A stretch of DNA of 64,000 bases from Cycas panzhihuaensis. Lineage: Eukaryota; Cycadophyta. A program made the position numbers and the translations under genes. Numbering within the stretch: the first letter of the stretch is position 1; each line of letters begins with the position of its first letter. Below are positions 33,190-45,559 of this stretch, one piece after another. Below the pieces are notes generated by a model. That model was not told the DNA's origin, ran no database searches, and worked only from the letters and a program-made list of their open reading frames with translations. The DNA is taken from NCBI GenBank assembly GCA_023213395.1, contig CM041465.1, positions 240,815,741-240,879,740 on the forward strand, in the 5' to 3' direction.

Positions 33190-35268
33190 TTCATGTGAAG
33201 TGAAGAGTTGAGATTTTTTTTAAAAATCTATTTTTTAAAGCTCTTTTTATAGCAGATTTTTAGTACAAAATTATATGTTGTTCTACTATTTTATTTTTGC
33301 AGATAACAGGAAGGAGTGTGGCTGCTTAAAATCAACCTATTTGCAGACCTAAAGGAGCACAGGAATTGCTCAGCTGATAGCAATTTTTAGTCATCTTTTT
33401 TAGCCCCAAATCTGGCATTTTGGCCTATTTTTGGCCATTTTTTTGCAGTAAAAGTCAGATTTCAAGGTTGTAGAAAAAGAAATCAGTGACTCTCACTGAT
33501 TAGAGGCAGATTTTAAAGTAGAAAATCAAACCGTACGGATGCGGTATGGACTATACGGGTTTCCGTACAACGGTACGGCCAAAAAATCAAAGTACCCAGA
33601 ATCGCACGAAATTTCACCAGTAGGTGTGTCTTGGCCTCCTAAGCACTTTTATCTACTGGAGCAATGCGAGATTTTGAGTTTAAAGGGTCAAACAGCCTAT
33701 TTTTGCAGCCATTCTTCAAATTTAAAAATCTCAGATCTAGAAAAATCTGAGGAGTTTTTTTCTGCTGTAATACATATTTTTGGATCTCCTCGTCCCGATC
33801 TATCATTTGGGATAGGTCTCACATGAATCCGATGCTCCGTTGAAAAGTTATGACATTTTTTAGGTTTTCTAGTATATTTTGGCCGCGAGTTAAAACTGGC
33901 TTTTTTGCCTGTTTTTAACAAGATTTTTCAAAAATTTTTGTATATTTGGAAAGTGCAGGTGAAGACCAACAAATCTGGAAATTTTTAATTTTAAAATTTT
34001 TTTTTGAAATTTGTGCCATATAGCGGTACAATAGACGGTACCACCCAACAAATAGACTTAGTTTGCTGAAAATTTGAATTTTCAGCGTACCTTGTATTTC
34101 TCAAATTTTTAGTTTTTTTTTTTCCCCTTCTTAAAAAAATAAAAAATAAAAAAAAATAATAATATTATATGTAAAAGGGGTTTTTTAAAGACATTTATAG
34201 CCTTTGTGGCTTTTAGAGGCTTATTTTGGCCCTTTTGTAAAAAGAACAAGGTACTTAAATCCTTTGTAAAACTAATCATCTAGATCGGAGCAATATTCGA
34301 TGATTTGGCTCATCATGTGTATGATTTTAATGGTTGCATGCACTTGGAGACTTCATTGAGTGCCACTTGGGCACATAGAGTGCCATTTGGGCACTAGGTG
34401 GACACGTCATCACTACAATTGGACACGGCAACAACACTTAAGTGGAGCATTTACATTCATTTACATTCAGTTTTCAGTTATTTTTACATAACATTCAAGA
34501 ACAAGAGCACTAACCTTAAAATCAACTCATCTCGACGACTTTATACCACCAGTTCTTGACTTGTGCGCATACTCGCCTTGGTTGAAATAGACCAAGGTTG
34601 GCCGAAGTCTAGGCCCTAAGGGAGGTGTGAGTTAATTACTGGGTCTGGTCATAACTGGTATAGTGGTGGAGGGACAGGTTAGCCATACCTACGGCCTCCA
34701 ATCAGGGATTATCCTGATAACCATCCGGGAAAACTGAAAACCCTTAATCAAGATAATTAATTTAGCTGGGCCAATATCTGTCATAGCCATGGGACATACA
34801 CGTACTTCTCTTCGGAGAGTATATCGCTGCTCATTGGTGAACTGGGTGAGGGCCGTGCACAGGCTCTACGTTTACTTAGATTTCATCACCAAGGAACGGT
34901 GCGGGTATCGTAGGTGAAGGCCATTAATTACTTATACTAGAAGCCTCCTTAGGCATTGACACCTCACCTACTTTGGATATAAATTAGAGGTTTGGGTTTG
35001 TTACACATCCTACATCACTTTGGTTATCAGTTATGTGCACCCATATGCCGGCTTCTATATAGGCCTTCTCACTTATCTTGATTAGATCACTTACATCACA
35101 TACTTATTTGTGATCTCTTTGCTTCCACATCTTACATTGCATCACTTTATTATTCCCTGCTGCATCAGGTAGACCTGTCACAAGTGTTAGTGACTCCACC
35201 TTCTTCTACTTAGTGCATTTTCCTACACATTTATATACATCACTCTTATTCATCTTTTCACACCACCA
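33190..35268. other. Non-coding left part of the copia-bearing insert
   Basis: No convincing gene. It contains clusters of CGGTAC/GTACGG words (33528-33580 and 34022-34040), T-rich stretches and an A/T microsatellite near 34136-34160. The last 0.7 kb (34560-35268) is less AT-rich and probably copia leader. ORFs on both strands at 33539-33921 overlap each other and match nothing I know. Confidence 0.45.
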
Positions 35269-36215
35269 TGTCGACCAACTTCAAGCAGAATGTGAACTGT
35301 ATGCTAAAAGGGAAGGAGAACTGGGATCTATGGTTCACGGGAGTTAAGAACGTATCCAAGTATGAGGGACTCTGGCTGGACCACTTGGAGCGAACCCCGA
35401 TAGTACCTGCGACTGACACCACACCGTAGAGTGGTGGCACACCTCCAGCTCCTCCTACTCATAATCCGCAACGGCGACAGTGGATCATTGAAGACCAGAA
35501 GATCAGTGCAGGGATCCTGCTAGTTACAAATTACTCCTTGCACAACCTGATCGATGACACGCAGCACAACACTACTTTCAAGGTCCTCGAAGTCCTCAAA
35601 AGAAACTTCGATACTAGATCAGACTTGGAGTTTGTTCATATGGTATTGAAGATGAACAAGATGCGAATGCAGAAAGGGCGAGCACATGAAACCATCAATG
35701 CTCTTTGCCCCATTAAACAGGCCATTGATAGGGATTTTAAGACCCAATGCATAACTTGGGCCTTCCTAATTCAATCCAACAGCATGTTCACGATTATAAG
35801 AACTGCTAGGAAATCTTGATCATCCGACACATCAAGACCCTCAACTTCAAGCATTAATGAGAAGTTTATTGAACATGACAAGACCTTCACTACTAGCTTC
35901 CCACTTTCAGATTCAACTCCTAATGCAGCCTTTGAAGCTGACATGGACGAGGAAGTATACTACACTAAATAGCAAGGTCAATCTTCACCCGGAGGAAGAA
36001 GAGGTCATGGAAGAGGCAGGGGAAAGCAACAGGGACAACCACATAGGCAACAACAAGGTCAGCAGCAAAATAGTAGTCAAAAGATCGCCAATCGAGATAC
36101 CAAACAACAATGCTCCCACGTGTCAAAGGTATAACAGGAAAGGACACCTTGCAAAAGATTGCCACATTGACTACAACAGATTGCCTCACCATCAACAATA
36201 GCAACATCAAGCCCA
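35269..36215 (+). pseudogene. copia gag
   Basis: The frame starts MSTNFKQNVNCMLKGKENWD and continues LWFTGVKNVSKYEGLWLDHL, the UBN2/retrotran_gag type of copia Gag, then hits a stop at about 35429 before resuming (KFKVLEVLKRNFDTRSDLEF-like, FVHMVLKMNKMRMQKGRAHE). The zinc knuckle near 36118-36162 reads CQRYNRKGHLAKDC: the second Cys of CCHC is Tyr. A second shift follows DPQCITW. Confidence 0.8.
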
Positions 36216-36432
36216 CAATGTTGATGAGAGTCACGATGACTTATTTGCAGGAGCAAATCTCATTGAGGCACGTATTCAACAAAGCAAGGAAGCATCCACT
36301 TCATCTATTGCTTCTAGACCTAAGAGGTACATCGAGGCACACTGTGGCACAGCCATTTGTCAGCTTGATTCGCCACTACCTCGACCACTTGGACAGGCAA
36401 ATGCTGCATCAACATCATCATTAGACTGGGTT

Positions 36433-37017
36433 ATGGACACAGGAGCTACCCAGCATATGACTTGTCACCGGGACTTCTTTCAGGATTTTGATTCAGAGAT
36501 CACTGGAGTAGTACACATGGCTCATAAGTTGACACAACCTATTCAAGGCATGGGCTCTATATGCCTGAAGCTCCCAAGCCTGCCCAATTTTACTTTAAAA
36601 GATGTCTTGTATATTCCCCATCTCAAACAAAACCTTCTGTCGTTATCCACACTTATCTCCCATAGATTCGACCTGAGTGTCACAGCTAATGATCAAGTTC
36701 TTAGTGTTATTCACCCGCCTTCATGTTTTGTGGTAATGACTGGGAAACTTGAAGGTAAGCTATTTAGATTGACTGGAACCACATTGTCTTCTTCCATGTA
36801 CCAAATTGTTGCCCCCATCTATGTCGTGGAAGAACTTGCATATAATGTCACATTGACTCATTCCAAGCTGTCCCTAGAAGCTCTTTGGCATGCTCACATG
36901 GGACATGTCAAACTTGATCGACTTAAGGAAATCTCTCATTCTACTCTAGGTCTGCCCAGATTTTCCTCTAAGCCATTCAAATGTGAAGCTTGCATTATTG
37001 CCAGATCCCACAGATAG
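36433..37017 (+). pseudogene. copia protease and GAG-pre-integrase zinc region
   Basis: An open stretch of 194 codons. The protease core reads WVMDTGATQHMTCHRDFF with a normal D-T-G triad; FTLKDVLYIPHLKQNLLSLS is the conserved flap/spacer. The end holds LWHAHMGHVKLDRLKEIS and CEACIIARSHR, the HHCC zinc-binding module ahead of integrase. A stop replaces the next codon (CAGATAG), where related proteins continue with Q-x-P-F. Confidence 0.88.
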
Positions 37018-38142
37018 CCATTTCCCCATAGTCAATGGAAAGCCAGTCAACCTCTTGAATTAGTACACTCAGACATCTGTGGGCCTTTGCCTATCCCTTC
37101 TCTCACAGGGAAGAGGTACTATATTACATTTATTGATGACTTCACTCGAAAGGTATGGGTGACCTTTCTCAAATCAAAAGATGAAGCATTCACAGTATTC
37201 AAGGCATTTAAGGCTCTCACAGAGAAGGAATCCGGATATCAACTGAAGTGTCTCAGGACTGACAATGGTGGTGAATATACTTCAAATGAATTCGAAGACT
37301 TCTTGTGTCAGCAGGGGATCAAGCATCAAACAACTATTGCAGGTACCCCTCAGCAGAATGGAGTTGCTGAAAGGGCTAATAGAACCATAATGAATATGGC
37401 ACGAGCTATGCTTGTCTTCAAGAATGTGCTTGCATATCTTTAGGTTGAAGTTATTTATACTATAGTCTACTGCATGAACAACATAAGTCCATCGAAGCTC
37501 GGCTTGTCTCCAAATGAACGATGGACTGGACGGACCCCTACTATCCATCACTTCAAAATTTTTTGCTCTACTTGTTATGCTCACATTCTTGATGAGCATA
37601 GAAATAAGCTCCAATCGCGAGCTTTAAAGGGCATCTTTGTTGGGTACCCCATGAACAAGAAAGGGTACAAGGTCTTCATTCCAACATTAAAGAAGATCAT
37701 TATCACCAGAGATGTGGTGTTTACGGAGACAGAGGATCAACTACTTCAACTTGATTCTAAAGCACCATCTCATAGATACAACGATGTCCAAGAATATGAT
37801 GTACAGATTCCAACATTTGGGGGGGGAGACACTGAAGAAATACTTAAAATTTTGGAATCTGACAATAGAGCCCCAGAGGACACTATCCTTGACTCAGATC
37901 CTGTGTTAATGTGCGCCAACCCAGTGCCATCTTGGGAGAATAGCCAGGAATCACCACGTCAAGCATCAAAAGGAAAAGGAGTTGCAGAAGAACCACCTTC
38001 ACCACCTTCAGTTGTAGGGCCGTCTTCTCCAGCAATGTCATCAACCTCTAGACCATACATCTCCCATGATCCTTTTCAGGATCAAAATGAAGACCAGGAT
38101 GTTGTGGAAATGAAAACCTCATTCCCAACCAAAGGTTTTTGA
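37018..38142 (+). pseudogene. copia integrase core and C-terminal region
   Basis: The catalytic core shows the first Asp in HSDICGP, TDNGGEYTSNEFEDFLCQQG and TPQQNGVAERANRTIMNMAR, so all three acidic catalytic residues are present. A stop near 37441 splits the core from MNNISPSKLGLSPNERWTGR and RALKGIFVGYPMNKKGYKVF, the conserved copia integrase C-terminus. A variable Ser/Pro/acid-rich spacer to about 38142 leads to RT. Confidence 0.9.
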
Positions 38143-38328
38143 GAAGCCTACCAGTTGCACAAAGACTTGAGACCTGATGAGGTAGGCAAAACTGGCACTC
38201 GAAGTGGTGCCTACAGAGCAAGGGAGCAAACATCACTTCCCATAGAGCTTGAACCAGTAGAACTGCACCTTGCTTCAAATGACGAGCCTCTATCATACCA
38301 AGAAGCTGTGAAACACACAGTTTGAAGA

Positions 38329-39170
38329 AATGCCATGAATGAGGAATACCAATCCTTGATCAAGAACGATACATGGGAGCTCGTTGATCTGCCTTTGGGA
38401 AGAAAGGTAGTCAGAAACAAATGGGTGTTCAAAAATAAATACAGATCAGACGACACCCTTGAAAAACAAGGCGAGGTTGGTCGCAAAGGATTCACCCAAA
38501 GCGAAGGCATCAACTACACGTAAGTCTTCGCACCAACTACCAAATGGCCCACAATCGTAGCACTTGTGGCCTTGGTCACTCAACAGGGTTGGAAAATCCA
38601 CCAACTCGATGTGAAAACTGCTTTTCTCAATGGAGATTTGGAAGAAGAAATCTACATAACACAGCCTGAAGGCTTTGAGATAGCAGGACAGGAGCAGAAA
38701 GTGTGTAGACTGAAAAAGTCATTGTATGGCCTAAAACAAGCCCCTCGCGCTTAGTTCACCAAGTTGTCCAACAAAATGAGGCAACTTGGATATGAGGTAT
38801 GTGACTATCAAGACATTGATGCAACTTTGTTTATTAAGAGAGAAAAAGGCAAACTCACATATCTCCTGATCTTTATGGACGACATGCTGATAACTGGAAA
38901 TAGTGAGCAGGATATCAGCAAATTAAAGATTGACTTGTCAAAATCCTTCAAACTATTTGACCTCAGACTAATGAGATATTACTTGGGAATTGAGGTAACT
39001 CAATGCAATGGAAAAATCTTTCTCTCCCAAGGAAAATATATCAACGATCTTCTAATCAAGTACGGATTAGAAGATGTCATAACAGTGTATACTCCAATGG
39101 AGCCTAATGCCAAACTTTCCGATGAAGACACTCGAGAGGCGGGCCTTAACACTCTATCAGCAACTTGTAG
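38329..39170 (+). pseudogene. copia reverse transcriptase
   Basis: Conserved blocks in order: NDTWELVDLPLGRKVVRNKW, KWVFKNKYRSDD, GWKIHQLDVKTAFLNGDLEE, EIYITQPEGFEIAGQEQKVC, CRLKKSLYGLKQAPRA, then LTYLLIFMDDMLITGNSEQD, where MDD is the catalytic box. Stops at about 38321, 38521 and 38752 interrupt it. This is the least damaged pol gene in the window, but still not translatable as one protein. Confidence 0.92.
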
Positions 39171-39822
39171 GTAGCCTCATTTATGTTACCAACACAAGGC
39201 CAGATATTGCCCATGCCGTTGGCATTCTTGCCCGTCATATGACAACCCCAAAGCAGAACCATTGGCAAGCAGCAATATGAGTGTTGAAGTACCTAAAGAC
39301 GACCAGCAAACTTAGTTTGTTGTATGAGCACAACAATGATTTCAGACTTACAGCATACACAGACTTGGATTTTGTCGGTGAAAAAAATACAGGAAGATCA
39401 ACGTCTGTGTACATCACATTTCTTGGAACAGCTCCAATTTCATGGCGGTCAAGGTGGCAAAAAATCACTGCAGATTCTATTCTTTGAAAGTCGAATACAT
39501 AGTATACGAGACTAGCAAGGAGGTGATATGGCTTTGCAAATTATCACATACTTTGGATATCACCCAGACAGGTCCAACGAGCTTACATGTGGACAATCAG
39601 TCAACAATCCACATGGCCAAGAATCCTATTTTTCATGATCGTATAAAGCACATTAGTACAAAATTCCATAGGATCCAGGAACTGGTCCATGACGGCACAA
39701 TACAATTGGAACACTGCCCCACAACAGATCAAGTGGCTGATATCTTCACCAAACTACTGCAAAGGGTGAAGTTTGAACAGTTCCGACAACAGCTCGGCCT
39801 TAGGGCCTCCATCTCCAACTGA
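39171..39822 (+). pseudogene. copia RNase H
   Basis: It continues RT with TRPDIAHAVGILARHM and VLKYLKTTSKLSLLYEHNND in shifted frames, then LTAYTDLDFVG, LHVDNQSTIHMAKNPIFHDR and TTDQVADIFTKLLQRVKFEQ, ending QQLGLRASISN. This is the normal end of copia Pol. Confidence 0.9.
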
Positions 39823-40212
39823 TTGAAGGAGATGGTACACAGGACCAACATACTCTATCCCATTCATGAAAACCTCTTGTGGGTGCGAAAGGAGTTGGGT
39901 TGTACTTGTTTCGAAAATCATAACCTATGAAAACCTGAAAGGGCATGGGGGATGACGAAATGGTATATGGAGACTCAACAGATTGAAGCTGCACAACCAA
40001 CTTGTACTGCTTGGCTATCTAGCTACACTCAAAGAGCCGTCTGAGCTACTTCATAGAATAGGAAGTCAAGTTCGTGGGTTTTTATTCCCCCGAGGGTTTT
40101 CCCACAAAAGTGTCTTGTAGGTTGTAGAAATTTTTTTCTCAATGTAATAATGAGGTTATAATGAAGACCTCATAGATTAGAATATGATAAAGGAAAATGA
40201 CCTTCTGCCATT

Positions 40213-40556
40213 ATAGGGGGGATTGTGACGATGTTAATGTCACATGGTCATTTCATGAAGTTAGAATTAGATAAAGTCACTTTTATGTTTATAACTTTAG
40301 GATAAGGTGACTATGCCTAAGTCACTTAAGTGAAATGACATAAAGTTCATTTCATTGTAATTTCATGTAATCTCATTTGAATGTCATTGGGAGGGAAAAC
40401 TCAAATTCCAAACCCTAATGAGCATCCTCATTATATAAGCTAAAATTACATGGAGAGTGAATATATTCTACACTTCTCCTCTTTGAGCTCAAGCTATTAG
40501 CATTCTCTTGTTGAGTACATTGTGCTTGTCTCCACTATTTGCCATTGTGTAGTGTT
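40213..40556 (+). repeat. PPT and truncated 3' LTR of the copia element in the insert
   Basis: ATAGGGGGGAT (40213-40223) is a good polypurine tract and the following TGTGACGATGTTAATG is a plausible LTR start at 40224. The sequence runs 333 bp to the 78-bp repeat, ending TAGTGTT without CA, so the LTR looks cut short. A TATA-like ATTATATAAGC occurs near 40430. Confidence 0.6.
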
Positions 40557-41400
40557 AGAAGAATGTAGAGATAAGATAAGTACACTCTAGTTTAAAATAA
40601 GAAAGGTAAGGCCACTTAGGTTCAATGGAGAAATCAAGAGTGAAGGTGAAGTTGGGGCATGGTTGCTTAACATCAAGAAGCACTTTAGTTTGAATGAATT
40701 TAGCTCGAATAAGAAGATGAAAATCATTATATATAACTTGATAGAGAAAGTATCCTTAGGGAAAGAGCATCATAATAAGGTAAAGGGTCTCCAAAAAAGA
40801 GAAGTAAGGTAGAACAAGTTTGTTAAGTACTTCAAATATAAGCATCTTTCTAAGTAATATTATGATAAGGAGACATAAACCTTCCATGAGTTGAAGTAAG
40901 GAAGGAGGACAATAGATGAGTACAACAAAGAATTCATAGAGCTTCTTTAGTGTGTATCATATGTTTAGGAGGATAAGGTAAAGACCCATAGGTTTCTTAA
41001 CATATTTAATGAGATCATCCAAAATAAATCTAGGATCCATGAGCCTAAAATTCTAGAGAAGGTAATTTATAAGGGTAGGTTTTATGGAAACTAATGGGCA
41101 AGGCTACATAATAGACAAGTTGGTTAAAAAAGAGGATGGAAAGCAAGGTAAGGGCCACCAAGGAGGGATTTAAGACCTCTATAATTTAACCAAGGAGAGA
41201 GAATTTACAACTGTCTATAAAGCAATATAAGGGATAATTTACCATTTGCCAATGCCCTAAGAAACTCAAATATAAGTAGGTGTTATCAATGTAATATATG
41301 AGGCTATTATGCTATAAATTATCCATAATTATTTGAAAACCATAAAAATTAAGAATAAGAGGAGGAGTACACAATATAGAGCTATAACCCATGGTAGTGG
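40557..41400 (+). pseudogene. gag, remaining part, of the interrupted gypsy element
   Basis: After the right copy of the 78-bp repeat the frame runs on as RKVRPLRFNGEIKSEGEVGA, AWLLNIKKHFSLNEFSSNKK, then ERRTIDEYNKEFIEL-like and EPKILEKVIYKGRFYGN in shifted frames. This is the Gag core; a Cys-rich stretch near 41280-41340 (NYPxLFENH-like) may be the knuckle. Stops are frequent. Confidence 0.75.
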
Positions 41401-41449
41401 ATGAAGTGCAAGAGATAGGTTATATGTATATTCATGCAATATTTCAAGG

Positions 41450-41650
41450 AAGGCATGTCAATCACCAATCCATTATGGTATAAGTTGTTGGTAAGATTTC
41501 TAGGCAAGATCTTACCATATTTATTGACTCAGGAAATAACCATAACTTCTTAGACACTAGGATTATAGAGAAGAATAAGCTTAAAATACAAGCTCATAAG
41601 AAGAAGTGGATTGCATACGTGGTAAGTGGTAGTAAGAGAAAGGTAACTAA
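41450..41650 (+). pseudogene. protease remnant of the interrupted gypsy element
   Basis: The plus strand reads LTIFIDSGNNHNFLDTRIIE followed by KNKLKIQAHKKKW, matching the gypsy retropepsin core with a D-S-G triad intact. The frame is broken shortly after. Confidence 0.7.
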
Positions 41651-41906
41651 ATTTGTACCCTCTTGCTTAATAGAATGAGAGTCATGGTCCACTTTTCCTA
41701 ATTTTTAGATTTTAATATTAGGAGATTATAATGTTATCATTGATTTAAAGAGATTATTAAAGTACTGCATCAAGATTGACTACTATAATAAATTAGTTAA
41801 ATATTTAAATAACAATGGGAAGCCTACACTTTCTAAGAGAAGAAAATTTTAGATAACATTTAGTAGATTTCAGTAACACAAGTGAAGAAGTACTTAAGTA
41901 AGGGTT

Positions 41907-42221
41907 TATAAGAATGAGGATAGAGTGGATTGAGATATTTTTAGTCCATATTTAAAATAGTCAATAAATTTACATTAAAGGTGGTGCTAAAAAATACTGG
42001 GGTACTCTACTTATTTAATTTATAGTTTGAGAGGTGGGCAGGAGCCCACCTCAACCAACATAATTCAAAAACTAAAATAATAATAAACTAAGAAATAAAA
42101 TATGCTTACCTTAATGATTGACAACTCATGGATAGCTTGAGATGGCTGGTGGTGGCTCACATGTTCTTAATGCATATGTTTACATATTTTTAATGAATAG
42201 TAATAAACAGTAATGCTCACA
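41907..42221 (-). repeat. 3' LTR of the minus-strand copia element
   Basis: 315 bp, from TATAAGAATGAGGATAGAGT to AATGCTCACA on the plus strand, aligned with 49267-49572. The sense-strand start is TGTGAGCATTACTG. The expected terminal TG on the plus side has become TA. A PPT, TATGGGGGGAGAA on the minus strand, abuts it (42222-42234). Confidence 0.88.
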
Positions 42222-42900
42222 TTCTCCCCCCATAATATTCATTACGTATAACTCTAAGTTTTACTCTAAATTTATGGAATTTAATTTTTCCCAATACCTT
42301 TGTGAAGATGTCTGCTACTTGATCTTTCATGATGTAATAAACTAATTTAATTTCACTTGCTTGAATGAGTTCTCGAATGAAATGATGTTGTATCTCAATA
42401 TGTTTATTTCTACCATGGAAGACCAGATTATGTGTCATTTTAATGGTGCTTTGCTTATTACACTAAATCTTAGTAGGACCCTTCTGTTCCATCTGAAGAT
42501 CATGTAGAAGTTAATGTAACCATACTGTTTTGCATGCACCTAAAATTGATGCCTTATATTCTACTTCTACTTTAGATAGGGAGACTGTATTCTGCTTTTT
42601 AGTACTCTATGTAACAACTGTTGAACCTAAGCTAAGATGTATACCTAAAAATAGATTTTCTATCATCAATATCACCTACCCAATTAAGATCTATATACCT
42701 AATCAATTTAAAATTTTGTGAAGGTTTGTAATGTAATCTATAATCTATTGTGCCATTTAGATACTATAAAATTCACTTAGTTGCTTAGTAATAAGAAGAT
42801 TTAGGGTATTGCATAAATCTTAATACAACACTAACCACATGCACAATATCAGGTCATATAGATGTCAAATATATCAGGTTGCCAATCAACTATCTATAAA
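42217..42900 (-). pseudogene. copia RNase H, minus strand
   Basis: The C-terminal piece (42438 down) reads NLVFHGRNKHIEIQHHFIRE and MKDQVADIFTKVLGKIKFHK, a clear end of copia Pol. Further right, in other frames, come IRYIDLNWVGDIDDRKSIF and LIYLTSIxPDIVHVVS-like stretches. Several stops. Confidence 0.85.
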
Positions 42901-43800
42901 GTGTAGGATTCACTAGTGTAGAGTCATCAAGTTTGGATAGCTTAATACTAACTTCAGCTAGTGTAAATAAGGCCTTACAATTTCTTATCTTAAACTTTTA
43001 TAATAAGTCCAAGGTATATTTTCTTTGAGAGATGAAAATACCATTATCATCCTACCACACTTCTAATCCTAGGAAGTAATGCATTAAATCCAAGTTAGTC
43101 ATCTCAAATTCTTTATATATATCATCTTTAAATGTTTGTGAGAGGTGAGAATCATTTCCTATATAGAAAAGGTCATCAATATAAAGTCCCATGATTAATA
43201 TATAATCTCCTTCAATTTTAATATATAGATTCAGATTTGATTGAGTTCTTTCGAATCCTCCATCTCTAAAATATTTGTCAATCCTAGACTACCATGCTCT
43301 AGGTGCTTATTTTAAGACATAAAGTGCCTTTTTTAGTTTGTACACTTTATCTTCTTTCCCCTTGACTTTAAGACCTTTTGGTTGTTATACATATATGTTT
43401 TCTTCAATGTAGCCATTAAGGAAAGTATTTTTAACATCCATCTGATGAACATCTCAATCATTATGGGCAACTAAACTCATCATCATATGAATTGTTTCCA
43501 TCTATGTAATAAGAGTAAACGTTTTGCTATTATCTATGCCTTCCCTTTGGGCATATCCCTTGGTAATGAGTTTAGCTTTATGTTTATCAATGGATTCATC
43601 AGATATAAATTTGGTCTTATAGACCTATTTGGTTCTAATGGCTATTTTAATAGAAGAAAGGTCAATAAGTTCCCAAGTATTATTTTTTTCTATGGAATTA
43701 TATTCTTATTCCATAGCTTTCCTCTATTCATCATGTATATTAGTCGCTTCAAAGCTGTGAGGCTCATGGGTTTCCATTACTTGACTTATAAGGGTGAAGC
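42900..43800 (-). pseudogene. copia reverse transcriptase, minus strand
   Basis: Minus-strand pieces read TKWVYKIKFISDESIDKHKA, VHQMDVKNTFLNGYIEENIY, VYKLKKALYVLK and YILIMGLYIDDLFYIGNDSH, with the catalytic YIDD box intact near 43185. Many frameshifts. Plus-strand ORFs in the same span are antisense shadows. Confidence 0.85.
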
Positions 43801-44823
43801 TAACCTAATGTGAATGAGTAGATCTTCTATCATAGTTATTATCCATAGTGTTATCATAGTCATGGTTTCTTTGAACCCATCTAGGGAACCTTTGAGGTTG
43901 AGAGGAGGTTCCTTCATCACTTGGTCTTGATATATCAATATTTTATCTTGGATCCTGTCTAGGTGGCACATATGTGGACTTAATAGATGTGTCAAAGTTT
44001 ATTATAACATTCTTACCTTTGTTTTAGACATAATATGAGTGATAATAGTCATCCTCTTTGAACACAACATTCCTGCTAACCATGATCTTTCTTTATTTAG
44101 GGTTATATGCCTTATATGATCTGGAAACATCACTATACCTAATAAATATATACTTAATACTCTTGTCATCAGGCTTAGTCCTCTTTTGTTTAGGAACATG
44201 GACATATGCTAGGCATCTAAAGATTCTCAAGTGATGGATACTAGGTTTGTAGCTAGTTCATGCTTCTTCGAATGTCATCCACCTAAAGGCCTTAGTGGTA
44301 CACCTATTTAGTAAGTAGATTGTAGTGTGGATAACTTCTACCCAAAACCTATGTTCCAATTTCTTGTCATTTAGCATGCACCTAGGCATCTCAACTATGG
44401 TATAATTTTTCCATTTAGCAACCCATTTTGTTGTGGAGTGTAGGGGTTGGTGTGTTGTCTTCTAATGCCATGATATGTATAATAGGTATTAAATTTATTA
44501 AAAATGAACTCTCCCCCATAATCTAATCTTAATGAGAGTATCTTATGTCCACTTTATTTTTCCACAAAAGTTTTGAAGCCTACAAAATAGTTGAATGCAT
44601 CTGATTTAAATTTCAAGAAATAAACCCATGCTTTTCTTATATAATCATAAATAAATATAAGGAAATATTAGGCACTAGCTAATAATGGGGCATCCATAGG
44701 ACCACAAAGATCTATATAAATTAAATAAAGTGGTCCCTTTACTCTATAACTTCCATTAGAAAAACTTTCCCTATATTATTTTCCTAGCCAATAACCTTCG
44801 TAAATGTCCTTATTAGCTTTAGT
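43800..44823 (-). pseudogene. copia integrase, minus strand
   Basis: Fragments include a TPYTPQQNGLLNGK-like stretch near 44430-44460, where the family has Q-Q-N-G-V-x-E (the catalytic Glu is lost), and the C-terminal MSMFLNKRGLSLMTRVLSIY (44002-44205). It follows the pre-integrase ORF directly. Confidence 0.7.
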
Positions 44824-45474
44824 TCATAATAGCCCATTAACTATATTCATTTTCTTCATGAGAGCTAAGTTTTCATAATTTAGGTGGCCAAATCTTTTGT
44901 GCCATATGTTTTTATCTAATTTGATTGTAGTCTTTAAAGCATAGTTATTTGAGGGGGTTAAAACTAGATTGAAAAGCCTATCCTTAGTCATTTTTTCTTT
45001 TGTAAGCATCACTTTATTTTTTCTCTTATCCTTAATAGTGCATTCACCATTGTCAAATATAACCTTATAATCCTGATCCATCATTTGTTCCATTGATAGA
45101 AGGTTTTTCTTTAAAGCTAGAATATAGAGAACACCATCAAGATATCTATTTTCACCTGAATCTATCATGATGATGACTTTACCCCTTCCAGTAGATTCAT
45201 ATGAGGTATCATCTCTAAACATGATTGACCTCTTTATAGTTCTATCAATGGTTTAAAATATTTCTTCTTTGTGAGTCATATGTGTTGAGCAACCTAAGTC
45301 AACATACCAATAATCCTCTTCCTTATCATATGTAACAAAACTTAATAGAAATAGACAATCATTTTCTCTTATTTCAACAATTATATTAGTACTACCCCTT
45401 GTAGGAGGGCCATTCTTAGTAAAGCACCTATCCTCAGTATAACCAATTTTGTGGTAAAATATGCAATGAATCAT
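44824..45474 (-). pseudogene. copia zinc knuckle, protease and GAG-pre-integrase, minus strand
   Basis: ORF 45474-45253 gives CIFYHKIGYTEDRC, a knuckle with the second Cys changed to Tyr, and WYVDLGCSTHMTHKEEIF, the protease core with D-L-G in place of D-S-G. ORF 45222-44824 gives YLDGVLYILALKKNLLSMEQ and KNIWHKRFGHLNYENLALMK, the spacer and the first half of the HHCC module. Confidence 0.88.
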
Positions 45475-45559
45475 ATCTCTTCCTCTTTGGTTATGACTCC
45501 TACTTCTAGGATTTGCTCTATTAATGGAGGATGTTCTTTTTCTTTCTAAGTATTAACCT

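Larger units (their letters stand above)
33190..40556 (+). mobile_element. Insert carrying a copia element without a matching LTR pair
   Basis: The 7,367-bp insert holds non-coding DNA (33190-35268), a copia gag-pol region (35269-39822), a PPT and an LTR start (40213-40556). The usual copia structure would repeat the 3' LTR at the left; I find no such sequence there and no clear PBS. The LTR also lacks a CA end at the right junction. The element seems truncated at both ends, and the flanking repeat is 78 bp rather than the 5 bp that integrase makes. Confidence 0.75.

Noticed and set aside
33539-33921. Overlapping plus and minus ORFs of 95 and 74 codons
   Set aside because: They overlap on opposite strands, show no homology I recognise, and lie in the non-coding part of the insert.
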